A stretch of DNA of 64,000 nt, taken from Neoconidiobolus thromboides FSU 785 (lineage: Eukaryota; Entomophthoromycota; Entomophthoromycetes; Entomophthorales; Neoconidiobolaceae). The DNA lies in NCBI GenBank assembly GCA_025603075.1, contig MU626300.1:1-64000 (forward strand), in the 5' to 3' direction. A program made the translations under genes and the position numbers. Below the pieces are notes generated by a model. That model was given only the letters and a program-made list of their open reading frames with translations. It was not told the DNA's origin and ran no database searches. How positions within the stretch are numbered: position 1 is the first letter of the stretch; every line of letters starts with the position of its first letter. Of this stretch, positions 50,947-64,000 are shown piece after piece.

Positions 50947-51170
50947 GAAGATTAATTTTACTATCATTATCTTCTTCAAAATCTCCAAATAAATATAATA
51001 ATTTAGCTTCTTCTAAATCAGAAGTATCACAATCAATCATGACTGAATTACCATATCGAAACCCTTGCCATAAAAAATCGACTTTAAATTTACGATCTTC
51101 ACTTTCTTCTTCAGGTGTAGGAGTTTCAATGACATGATTCATCCCTTTAGATTTTCTATTTTAAAAAAAA

Positions 51171-51217
<47 letters not shown>

Positions 51218-51577
51218 TTAATACTATAATAATAAAAATAATAGAAATAAAACTTACATCGTACCAAATGTAATTTGTTTTGTATTTTCAAAACAATAAC
51301 TACGAATAAATTCTTTTTTTTCAGTAATTATTAAAGCATAAGCTGAGGGACAATTATCTGACTAAACAATAATTAACAATCTCAATTATTAAATTATTAA
51401 ATTTTTAATCTTATTTACTTGCTCTTTAACATATCGAAAAGTACCAGTAATATCTTCAACTAAATCAACATATTCAGTTAATTCTTCTGGTTCTTGAATT
51501 GAATTTTCTTGAATCGTTAAAGAATCCAGCCCTTTAATTATCAATATTAAGTTGATTAAATTCAATTGAAATTTCAT
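50532..51577 (-). CDS. Secreted or ER protein of unknown family
   Basis: Five exons encode about 245 residues, beginning with a signal-like segment MKFQLNLINLILIIKGLDSL. The rest shows VDLVEDITGTFRYVKEQ, SDNCPSAYALIITEKKEFIR, RKFKVDFLWQGFRYGNSVMI, a ten-Asn run, ECHTYRYISFYSDGQYSITR and a basic-acidic tail. The repeated aromatic/strand character (ITGTFRYV, SDGQYSITRCPDKDG, EDGVFSIQ) suggests a beta-rich fold. No family recognised. The intron at about 51160-51260 contains a long ATT microsatellite. All joins are in frame, which supports a real gene. Confidence 0.6.
51170..51215. repeat. ATT microsatellite in an intron
   Basis: About fifteen ATT units in an intron of the secreted unknown gene. 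Simple repeat; length is probably polymorphic. Confidence 0.9.
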
Positions 51578-52054
51578 TATCCTTATCTTATTATTGTATT
51601 ATTTAAATTTGATTGATATATTTATCTATAATTTTTCGTTATTATAAGATATAAGAGATATTAAAATTAAATAATAAAAAAGAAAAACAAAGTTATAGTT
51701 TGTAGTTTATACATAATTTTATTATTTGAATTTTTTATTAAGTTCAAAATTAGTTGATCTTTGAATTTTGATATTCCATTTTACTTACAATTAACTCCTC
51801 AATTTGTTTGATCTGTTGCTTATTTAAATCAGTTTTTTGCTGTTCTTAAATTTTAATAAGAGCTATTTTAGCTATGATTTAATGATTGACTTTTTATATT
51901 AATATAGTAATAATATAGAAATAAAAATTCTTTAGTATAATTATAATAAAACATTAGTATAAACTTAAAAATAAAAAAGATGAATTATTTTTATTCTAAA
52001 AAATATAAAGTATAAAATATAAAATAAGATATAAAATATAAAATTAAATACAAC
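51578..52054. other. Intergenic region with one exon-like island
   Basis: AT-rich region between the STE12-like stop and the secreted unknown start. It contains one exon-like island, listed separately. Otherwise empty. Confidence 0.5.
51789..51844 (-). other. Exon-like orphan segment
   Basis: Reading minus strand, TTTAAG|AAC begins an open stretch encoding QQKTDLNKQQIKQIEELI, followed by GTAAGT, a perfect donor; reading on gives VSKMEYQNSKIN and a stop. Composition is helical and much less AT-rich than its surroundings, so it may be a real short exon of an unmodelled small gene. I could not find a partner exon with a start codon. Confidence 0.3.
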
Positions 52055-52302
52055 TTAATTTAAAATTGGATCAATTCCTAAACCAATCCATCCTTCATTA
52101 TTATTTGTATTATTTAATATATTATTATTATTATTATTATTATTATTGTTATTACTATTTAAATAATAACAGTAGTAAGGATTTGGATTCTCTGTGGTAT
52201 TATTAGTATGTATTAAATCCATAGATGGAGTACTTAAATGATTTGATGGAGTATAATCATTAGAAGTAGTGTACTCATGAGGAGGAGGATATTGTAATAT
52301 TA

Positions 52303-52353
<51 letters not shown>

Positions 52354-52728
52354 CAATATGAAATTTAGATGAATAATTATCATTATATGAAGTTGGATAA
52401 TAATTTAGTTGTTTAATTGAATTATTAGTATTATTATTTGAGTTATTATAATGTAATATATCCTCTTTAAAATTATAATAATTATTCGTTGAATTATAAT
52501 AAGTTGATTCATTGTAACTTAAACTGGGTTTGTTATATAAAGTGGAATCTTTGGAATTAAGTAAGTGATTATTAGTTAAATGTGAATGTGAATCATGTAT
52601 ATATGGCTCTGGGGATTCAACAAAATTATTTTCTTTAACTAATAAATTATTACTCGCAAAATCATCAATTAAAAAATATTTATATCGATCTTTTATATTG
52701 TAATTCAAATTATTATTATTATTATTAC

Positions 52729-52763
<35 letters not shown>

Positions 52764-53386
52764 TTAGTAGTTGAAGGTAAATTTAATGTTTGTCTTTTTA
52801 AATCTCTATTTAATGCATCTAAAAATAATTTATCATGAGGTACTGAATACCAGAAAAAAATTTTTTGTTTCTTTTGAGTACGAACACAATGACATCTATA
52901 TAAATACTCTAAAAATTCACTTTTAGGTTCTTCTAATATAGCATCTAAATTGGGTTTTAAGTTCCTTAAATCACTAAATATACCTTCTTCAAATTTTTTA
53001 TTATTTTCAATCTTTCTTCCATATAATTCAAATCGATAACTTATACTTCGTATTATGTCTGTACCACTTATTAAATACAAATTATTATAATAAATACAAC
53101 TAATATATTCTCCATTAGGTAAAGGATAACGTATCATTGTTGAATTTTGTTGAATACAATTATTAGGGGCATTTAATAAAAAATATTTTAACTGATTAAT
53201 TTCATTATAATCTATTACTGTACTAATTTCCATTTCATATTCTAAATAGGATTTATTATTACTATTATTACTATTATTACTAGTGTTAATACTAGATTTT
53301 TTACTATCTGTTGTTATTGAATTCTTTTTGTTAATTGAAGATTGAGTTTTATTTTGTTTTGGCATGTTGTTTGAGACGGAATTCAA
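52055..53386 (-). CDS. STE12: STE12 homolog transcription factor
   Basis: A single exon of 443 codons. Residues about 50-195 carry the Ste12 homeodomain-like DNA-binding region: INQLKYFLLNAPNNCIQQNS, MIRYPLPNGEYISCIYYNNL, LISGTDIIRSISYRFELYG, FEEGIFSDLRNLKPNLDAIL and KKQKIFFWYSVPHDKLFLDA. Ste12 acts at the end of pheromone and filamentation MAP kinase pathways. The rest is Asn-rich with three poly-Asn runs and no C-terminal C2H2 zinc fingers, unlike most filamentous fungal members; that resembles yeast Ste12. The end GWIGLGIDPILN recalls short acidic/hydrophobic tails. A downstream exon with fingers was not seen. Confidence 0.9.
52115..52758. repeat. AAT/ATT trinucleotide runs encoding poly-Asn
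   Basis: Three pure ATT (plus strand) tracts near 52115-52150, 52300-52353 and 52708-52758 encode poly-Asn in the STE12-like protein. Near-pure codon use points to DNA slippage rather than selection on the protein. Confidence 0.85.
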
Positions 53387-54337
53387 ATTCTATTTAATAC
53401 GATATAATACAAACACCAAACTTTGTAATAAAAAAGGATAAAAAATAAAGTTCAAAGAAATGAAATAATATTGATTTAATATTATAATTTATTATTATTT
53501 TTATATTATCATTATCTAATAATATTCATGCATTGATTCTATTTTCTTATCATTATTTTAAGTTTATTAGCATTTCTTTAACTATTGCATAATTACTTGA
53601 TGACTATCATTTGTATTTTATTTAATTATTAAATGCTTCGCCTCTTTATTAATTTTGTTTTTTATTTTTTATTTTTTGTTTTCTAAATTATTTTTTAATA
53701 TTATTATTAAAATATAATATTATTTATTTGTTTTTATATAATATTAATATCAACGTTAGATAATAAAGAGTTTTAATTATTATTAAATTTATAAATCATT
53801 AATATACTAAAATATTATATATTATAATATTAAAGATAAGTTATATTATAGTTAATAACAAAGATCAACTTTTAATCAACAAATAGAATTTTTATTAAAT
53901 TAATCTTTACTGTTTTTTTTTTAAAATTGTTAATTATAATTAAAAAACTTTTGGATTATCATTACTAAGGATTGACTAAAATTAAATTAATCCTACATAA
54001 TTTTTATCGTTTTCAGTTATTAAATATAATTAAAGTTGATCATTTAATACAATAAAAAACAAATAATTCAATTCAACTAAGAATAAAATTAATTTTAAAA
54101 ATAAAAATAAAAATAAGCTTAATATTTCAAAAATTAACCGTTTATTTAACAACCTTGACTAAACTTCAATTTCAAAAATTGACGATGACTGTCATCAACA
54201 AAAAACATAACTATGAACTAACTCATAATATATCAAAATCAAGTATATAAACTATACTTAAAATCAATTGAAATTATAAACTAAGCTATATTAATCATTA
54301 AGTATAACAATAACTACTATATAATTTCTAAGTCAGA
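53387..54337. other. Intergenic region, nothing recognised
   Basis: AT-rich spacer between divergent STE12 and the small secreted peptide gene. Probably contains both promoters. No element seen. Confidence 0.5.
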
Positions 54338-54496
54338 ATGAACATTTACATTACTATATTAACTTCAATTTTCTCAACTTTAATTATTGCTGCACCAACT
54401 TCTAATGGGATGCCACAACCTGCTTCTGATGTTAATTGGGCTGTTAAATATCAGCAATTAGATACTAATTGGGCGGTCAAAAAATTTGGTCAATAA
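54338..54496 (+). CDS. Small secreted peptide precursor with NWAVK repeat
   Basis: A 52-codon intronless frame. The first 20 residues (MNIYITILTSIFSTLIIAAP) form a clear signal peptide. The short mature part contains two 11-residue repeats, DVNWAVKYQQL and DTNWAVKKFGQ, the second at the very C-terminus. The region is markedly richer in GC than its flanks. The layout, signal peptide, short spacer, tryptophan-containing repeated peptide, is that of fungal peptide pheromone precursors and of some small effectors. No Kex2-type KR site separates the repeats. It lies 950 bp from STE12. The function is inferred; the coding call rests on the signal peptide and repeat. Confidence 0.65.
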   Translation: MNIYITILTSIFSTLIIAAPTSNGMPQPASDVNWAVKYQQLDTNWAVKKFGQ

Positions 54497-54951
54497 GTTC
54501 AATAATCTTTAAAATTGTTATACTCTTTTTCATTTTTTGTACTTTTAGAATAATAAAGTTAACATTTTTCACTCCATTTTTATTATGAGTAATGATTTTA
54601 CTTCTTTATATTAATAAATTAACTCTTTATATAATAATAGACAATCATAATAGTAAATTATAATAATAAATCATAATAATAAATAATAATAAATCATAAT
54701 AATAAATCATAATAATAAATCATAATAAATCATAATAATAAATAATAATAATAATAATTTATAAATTTATTTATTTTAATTTTAAACTATAATATATAAG
54801 CGTAGAATATTATATAAAATAAAAGAAACTTTTTATACTTTTATATAAAAAAACTCAATGAATCCAGGAGAAAAAAAAGAAAGAAAGAGAAAAGGATCGT
54901 TAATCATCATCTATAGATGAATAAACAAACAAATTAAGTAAATAGAGTAAC
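54497..54951. other. Intergenic region with AAT/CAT simple repeat
   Basis: Convergent 3' flanks of the small peptide gene and the second Zn2Cys6 gene. It contains an AATAATAAATCAT-type tandem tract (about 54655-54760). No other feature. Confidence 0.6.
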
Positions 54952-55899
54952 TTATTTTTTAACAAATAAATGAAGTTGATTTTTTAAATAAACTTTAGGT
55001 AATATATATGCTAAAAAATTATTAATTGTATAAGATACTGTAAATATAGGATCCGATAATTGATCTTGAGCTAACCTAGGTTTACAATGAGTTTCAAAAT
55101 GAAAATATAATTCACTAAATGGTTTTTCAATTTGTTCAATATACTTTAAATATGATAATATACTCCCTTGAAACAATGGAAACGAAGGTAATTTCTTACA
55201 TATTTGTAAATTAAATGTAACCATTTCAGTAATATAATGATCTACTTTAGTTAAAAATAAATGAATAAGTTCACTATTATATTCTTCTTTCTTATTTGTT
55301 TTATATGTCATTATAAATTTATCAATACTTTGAAATACATCAATTACTGTATCACTTGAAAATATTTCATTGATAAATATATAAACTAAATTAGCCAAAT
55401 AACTATCTTTATGAATAAGTTCTTGATAATCTACACTTATACTGGTCATTTTTTCTTGAATTGAACTACTATTCGATGGCATAGGTATGATCTCATTTGT
55501 ACTCTCATTTAAATTATCATACCTTAAACTAGTATCATCTTGGTTCAAATACTTATCCGTAGCTTCTGCACATAATAAAGAATGATTCTCCCTTTGATCC
55601 TTAATCTCGTTAACATACGTTGGGGCTGGTAAAATATTAACCAAAGAAGATGCAGGTGGTCGACTACTACTTCTAGAACCCGATTCTCTACCTTTATAGC
55701 TAATATTAAGACTTCTAGCTCCTTTAGGTCCTCTTTTTAATGGTGGTGTATAGTGACATTCAATCCCTTTATTAACACAGCCTAAACAATTGGGTCGTGC
55801 TTTATCACATCGGATCTTACGCTTACGACAATAATCACATGACATAGTCAATCTTTCTCCACTACTTTTGTGGCTCAATGTTTGTTCTAATTCCATCAT
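54952..55899 (-). CDS. Short Zn(II)2Cys6 transcription factor
   Basis: A single exon of 315 codons. The zinc cluster has Cys21, 24, 31, 38, 41 and 48 (CX2CX6CX6CX2CX6C, RKRKIRC), followed by PPLKRGPKGARSLN, a basic linker. The C-terminal half (DYQELIHKDSYLANLVYIFI ... PKVYLKNQLHLFVKK) is helical but too short for the full fungal transcription factor domain. Either the protein is a compact member or it continues in exons I did not find; the stop codon is clean. Targets are unknown. Confidence 0.85.
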   Translation of the reverse strand: MMELEQTLSHKSSGERLTMSCDYCRKRKIRCDKARPNCLGCVNKGIECHYTPPLKRGPKGARSLNISYKGRESGSRSSSRPPASSLVNILPAPTYVNEIKDQRENHSLLCAEATDKYLNQDDTSLRYDNLNESTNEIIPMPSNSSSIQEKMTSISVDYQELIHKDSYLANLVYIFINEIFSSDTVIDVFQSIDKFIMTYKTNKKEEYNSELIHLFLTKVDHYITEMVTFNLQICKKLPSFPLFQGSILSYLKYIEQIEKPFSELYFHFETHCKPRLAQDQLSDPIFTVSYTINNFLAYILPKVYLKNQLHLFVKK

Positions 55900-56697
55900 A
55901 GATGTTATTTATAAAGTAAATTAAGGTAATAATATATTAAAAGAAGAAAGATGAAAATTTTCAACGAAATAAAAATATAAATTTTTTAAAAGTAAAAGTG
56001 AATGGGTAAATTCAAGTTTAATAATCAATTCATCCGCGTTTATTAAATTAACCAATCATTTTGAAATTTTGTCTTAATTTTCCTTTTAATTTCTCCATTT
56101 CGTAGTTATTCTTAAATTACTTACCTTGTTTTTTAACTTATTCTTGATTTCCCACCCCATAATTACTAGTTGATTGCACTCCCTTTTTTTTCACACCTTT
56201 TAATTGGTTGAAATTTTTTTCTTCGATTCTTTTGTTAATATCTTTTTAAATTAATTCTTACTAAATAAAAAAATTTTAAGGCAAATTTTGCACTTTAATA
56301 CTAAGTATAAAGTTTATTATAATGTTGCTTTAAATTAATATTAGAATGTTATTATATCAGTTAATAAAGTTCTAATTTTATTAGTATTTAGTCTTAGCTT
56401 ATAATAAATCAATCTTATGTTTAAAACTTTCAGGTCCCATTTTTTCATGATTTATTTTTTATAAAAACTAGTAACTTCTACAAAAACCCATTTACAAATT
56501 TAAATCGATTTAAATCAAATTAAAAATTCAAATTCAATTTCATTTATTGCTGAGTTATTTTTTGAATTCAATATGACATCAATTAGAAACTAATTCAATG
56601 GCAACTAATTATTGGATGAAACGAAGTCTAAGCGTGACTTTAAAATTATTTAACTAAAAATTTTTGCTTTAGAATTTCTTTTAAAATTTCATTAATA
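55900..56697. other. Intergenic region between divergent genes
   Basis: AT-rich spacer between divergent start codons of the Zn2Cys6 and BI-1 genes. No repeat element or RNA gene seen. Confidence 0.5.
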
Positions 56698-57543
56698 ATG
56701 GCTTCCACTACAACTTTTAGTAATGTATTTGGAGAACAGCAATATGCCTCCTTTGCTACTTTGAAAAACATGACTGATTTATCACCCAAAGTTCAACGTC
56801 ATTTAATCCAAGTTTATAGTAATTTAGCCACAATGATGTTGATATCAGCTATTGGAAGTTATGCCTATTTACAAGGAATGATCATGAATATTGGTTTATT
56901 TAGTATCATTAGTTTAGTTACTTTGATAGCTTTACCTTTTTTAAATCAAGATAGAAAAAATTTAAGATTTAGTTTATTATATCTTTTTTCATTTTCAAAA
57001 GGTGTAATTTTAAGTCCACTTTTACAAAGTACTTTTTCTTCCTATCCTGGGTATGTTTTTTATAACAATTTTATTTAATGATTTTAATTTGTTTATCAGG
57101 GTATTTACTACTGCTTTCACTACTACTGCTTTGGTTTTTATCTCTTTTAGCTTAAGCGCTTTATTAAGTAATAGAAGAAGTTATCTCTTCTTGGGTGGAT
57201 TTATTGGCTCTGGACTATTTTTATCTTTAATGATGAGTTTCTTCAATTCTTTTATACGTAGTTCTGGAATTGATTTTGTTAATCTTTATCTTGGTGTTAT
57301 TATTTTTAGTGCATATAGTAAGTAGTTAATATTGTACAATTGAGATAAATATTAATTTTTCTATTAGTTATTTATGATACTCAGGTTATTGTTGAAAAGG
57401 CTAGTCAAGGCTTTAGTGATGTAATCATTGATAGCTTAAATTTATTTGTTGATTTTATTGGCTTACTTGTAAGATTGATTATTCTCTTAAGCAAAAATCA
57501 ACAAGATAAGGAAAGAAAAGAAAGAGAACGCCGCAGAAGATAG
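56698..57543 (+). CDS. Bax inhibitor-1 family membrane protein
   Basis: Three exons encode about 245 residues. The start (MASTTTFSNVFGEQQYASFA) leads to MTDLSPKVQRHLIQVYSNLA, the standard BI-1 beginning, then six or seven hydrophobic segments and a basic tail ending KERKERERRRR. Exons join as SYPG|VFTTAFTTTALVFIS and FSAY|IIYDTQVIVEKAS; the IIYDTQ motif near the end is the pH-sensing aspartate region of the family. BI-1 proteins sit in the ER and form a Ca2+ leak that dampens stress-induced death. Residue content and length are normal. Confidence 0.92.
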
Positions 57544-57677
57544 TTATTTCTAATTAAATTTTACCAAATAAACTATATATTTACCAATAAATCACCAATT
57601 TTCAATCTTATATTTGATATCAAAATTTCTATTCATATTCTATTATTTCTATTCATATAATTTATTTATTAATGAAT

Positions 57678-59230
57678 TTAATTTGATTTTTTATCATCAG
57701 CTGAATCCATAGCAGCTAATCTTTCTACTAATGGTGGATGAGAAAAGTTATAAGCGGAATATAAAGGATCTGGATTCATATCACCAAGATTATTAAGTTG
57801 AAGTTTAATAAGACCTGATCTTAATTTTTCAGTATAACCAAGGTCGCAAGCAAATTTATCAGCTTGAAATTCAAATGTACGAGATACAAAGTTAAAACCA
57901 AATTTGATAAATGCATCTAAAGGTGTAAGAAGTAAAGAAAATAGTATAAATCCTACAAATATTGGCATAGAACCTTGTTGGAATCCGAAGGAAGTATATA
58001 ATTCTGGATCATATACAAATTTAGAAAATGCACTAAATATAATAAACAATTGAACTTGGGAAATTGCAAGATTATATTTAATATGGTTTAACTTCCAGTG
58101 ACCCAATTCGTGAGCTATATAAAATTAATTATTTAGTAATGTTCACATTTAAGTTAGTAGCTATTATTACCTAATACTGCTAATATTTCGTCAATGGTTG
58201 AATCTTTAATTAAAGTATCAAATAAAACGATACGCTTATTTTTAAAGAAACCGAAAAAGTAAGCATTAGAATGGCCAGAGCGTTTTGATCCATCAACTAC
58301 ATAAAGTTGAGTAAGTGGGAAATCAATTGAGGAAGCTAACTCTTCAATCTTATCCTTCATTTCTCCATCCTCTAATGGTGTGAATTTATTAAATAAAGGT
58401 TGAATGACGGTAGGGTAAATAGCAATCATTATAAATTGAATTACGGCCCTAATAATATAAATCAATCTATTAAAAACTTAAAATTTAGCTTTTTTCTTAC
58501 ATAAAAATCCATGCATAAATTGGGAAGTTAGATCCAGCCCATTTGATTACATAAATAAATCCAGCTAAAGCGGCATTACCTAATGTCAAAGTAAGGAGAG
58601 TGGTTTTAATTGCGTCAGTTACAAAAAGTCCGATGGTAGATTTATTAAAACCATATTTTTCTTCAAGAACGAAAGTATAATGAAGATCAAGTGGTAAGTT
58701 TAAAAAGAAGCTAACAAAGTGAATAATACTGAAGAACGCAACAGATTGAGCAATCTATTAGTAGTAAAACAATTTTAAAAAAGGTAATAAATTAAATAAT
58801 AAAAACTTACTTCCCCAGGATTGGCTAACCCTAAAGAGGTGAGTAAAGTTTCAGCTAAATCCCAAAAGTAAATATAGAGGCCATGGTGAATATAAACTAA
58901 ATTTTGGAGTAAAGCATATGCATCTTTATAAAATCTAAAGGTAGACTTCTCATGATTATAAGCTCTAGATTTCTCAAAAGTTTCTGCATCTACAAAATCT
59001 TGTATTTGTAATGGTCTTTCCTTTATTTTAAGGTTCAAATGCTGACGGTAGCTAATAGATGATTAATAAATTGAGATTATATTCACTTTTAAATTTACTT
59101 GATATAAAATTCAACAGCTGCGGAGAAGAGCATAAACCCTGTCACTAACTCTTTATAGCCTATACAATTTTTTCATTTAATTTTTACTCGGTCTATATAG
59201 CTAGATGAAGTTACCTAATAGTTGTATCAT
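57678..59230 (-). CDS. STE24: CAAX prenyl protease 1 (Ste24)
   Basis: About seven exons encode roughly 425 residues. The first small exon MIQLLG joins [20 protein letters not shown] over an intron, giving the classic N-terminal YK.LV..F, followed by [14 protein letters not shown]. Zinc protease motif [10 protein letters not shown] (HEXXH) is completed across an intron; the third ligand Glu is in [16 protein letters not shown]. The C-terminus is [13 protein letters not shown]. Ste24 removes the -AAX tripeptide of prenylated proteins, including a-type mating pheromone, and cuts inside their precursor; it also clears clogged translocons. It lies in the ER and inner nuclear membrane. Confidence 0.93.
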
Positions 59231-59694
59231 ATTGTTTAAAAAATAAATATTCAACTAGATTCAAGTCTTTTTATACAATGATGAAATCAGTTCTGCAATG
59301 TTCAATTTTTATAGCCAATAAGATCCATACCAGTGTTGTTTAACATCATTTAAAATAAATAGTAGCTTATATAAATTGTTATATATGCTACTACTATTGA
59401 TAAATAGTAAATGTAAAAGGACTACATATAGAAACAGTATTATTGTTTAATAAGTCCAATGTTCAATTTTATTATTTTCAAACGTTTACAAGTTTCTTTT
59501 ATAATAGCTATATTTATTAAACTGCATGACTAGTTTTTTCATTTAATATTTAATAGTTCTTTAGAAGATAAACTATTGCCATGTATTTATTATATGTTAT
59601 ATAAAAACATTATTCTATTTAAAATAACAAAATTTTATTTTTATAGGTTTACTTTTATATCTTATATGTTATATTTTAAATAATATACCACTTT
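59231..59694. other. Intergenic region, nothing recognised
   Basis: AT-rich spacer between STE24 and RPC2, both on the minus strand. No element seen. Confidence 0.5.
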
Positions 59695-63795
<4,101 letters not shown>

Positions 63796-64000
63796 TTTTG
63801 TTTTAGCTATTGTTTTTCTCTATAAACTTGTAATAAATATTAAATTCTATAAAAGTTGATTTTTATAGAATAGCTTTAGAATATTTAAAATCAAGCAACT
63901 TTGAAAATAGACTTTTTGAGCTTTTCATAAAATATAAAAAATAAAAACAAGTATTTTAACATGCAAAATAAATATTAAATGTTTTTAAATTATTAGTATA

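Overview
This is nuclear DNA from a strongly AT-rich, gene-dense fungus. The evidence is many 45-60 bp GT..AG introns with CTAAT-type branch sites, two Zn(II)2Cys6 transcription factors, a Ste12 homolog, a Cla4-type PAK kinase, a chitin synthase-family protein and yeast-type Vps36 with two NZF fingers. A MABP1/WDR62-like protein, a DEK_C-tailed chitin synthase relative, DUF3605 and DUF2470 proteins, asparagine homopolymers and very low GC suggest an early-diverging (zygomycete-type) fungus rather than a classical yeast. That placement is inference.

Layout. 1-12 kb: WDR44-like WD40 protein (-), RRP36 (+), small TFIIIC subunit (-), CLA4-like PAK kinase (-), VPS36 (+) and a four-helix membrane protein (-). 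12-20 kb: intronless GAPDH (+), a membrane-anchored adenylate-kinase-like P-loop protein (-), a DUF2470-like membrane protein (+), MHF1/CENP-S (-) and prolidase (-). 20-28 kb: a large Zn2Cys6 factor (-), a 6-phosphofructo-2-kinase whose phosphatase motif is broken (+) and a secreted protein with 25-residue tandem repeats (-). 28-32 kb holds no recognisable gene but three copies of a short repeat. 32-45 kb: ZIP metal transporter (+), MABP1/WDR62-like protein (-), a chitin synthase-like protein with altered catalytic motifs (-), DUF3605 protein (+) and a UPF0121/Pom33 membrane protein (+). 45-50 kb: two RNase T2 paralogs (-), a sequencing gap inside a hexanucleotide repeat, and a trans-sulfuration-type PLP enzyme (-). 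50-56 kb: secreted unknown (-), STE12 homolog (-), a 52-codon secreted repeat peptide (+) and a second Zn2Cys6 factor (-). 56-64 kb: Bax-inhibitor-1 family protein (+), STE24 CAAX protease (-) and RNA polymerase III second-largest subunit RPC2 (-).

The genes are mostly single housekeeping units rather than a cluster. Loose themes are Pol III transcription (TFIIIC subunit, RPC2), secretion (two RNases, repeat protein, peptide), cell polarity and mating signalling (CLA4, STE12, STE24, candidate peptide), and glycolytic control (GAPDH, PFK-2).

The most notable non-genic structure is a family of about eleven ~97 bp hairpin elements (MITE-like). They have GGGGATGT-type inverted ends and a central AGCGCT, are flanked in several cases by short AT-rich direct repeats, and often sit just beyond gene 3' ends.
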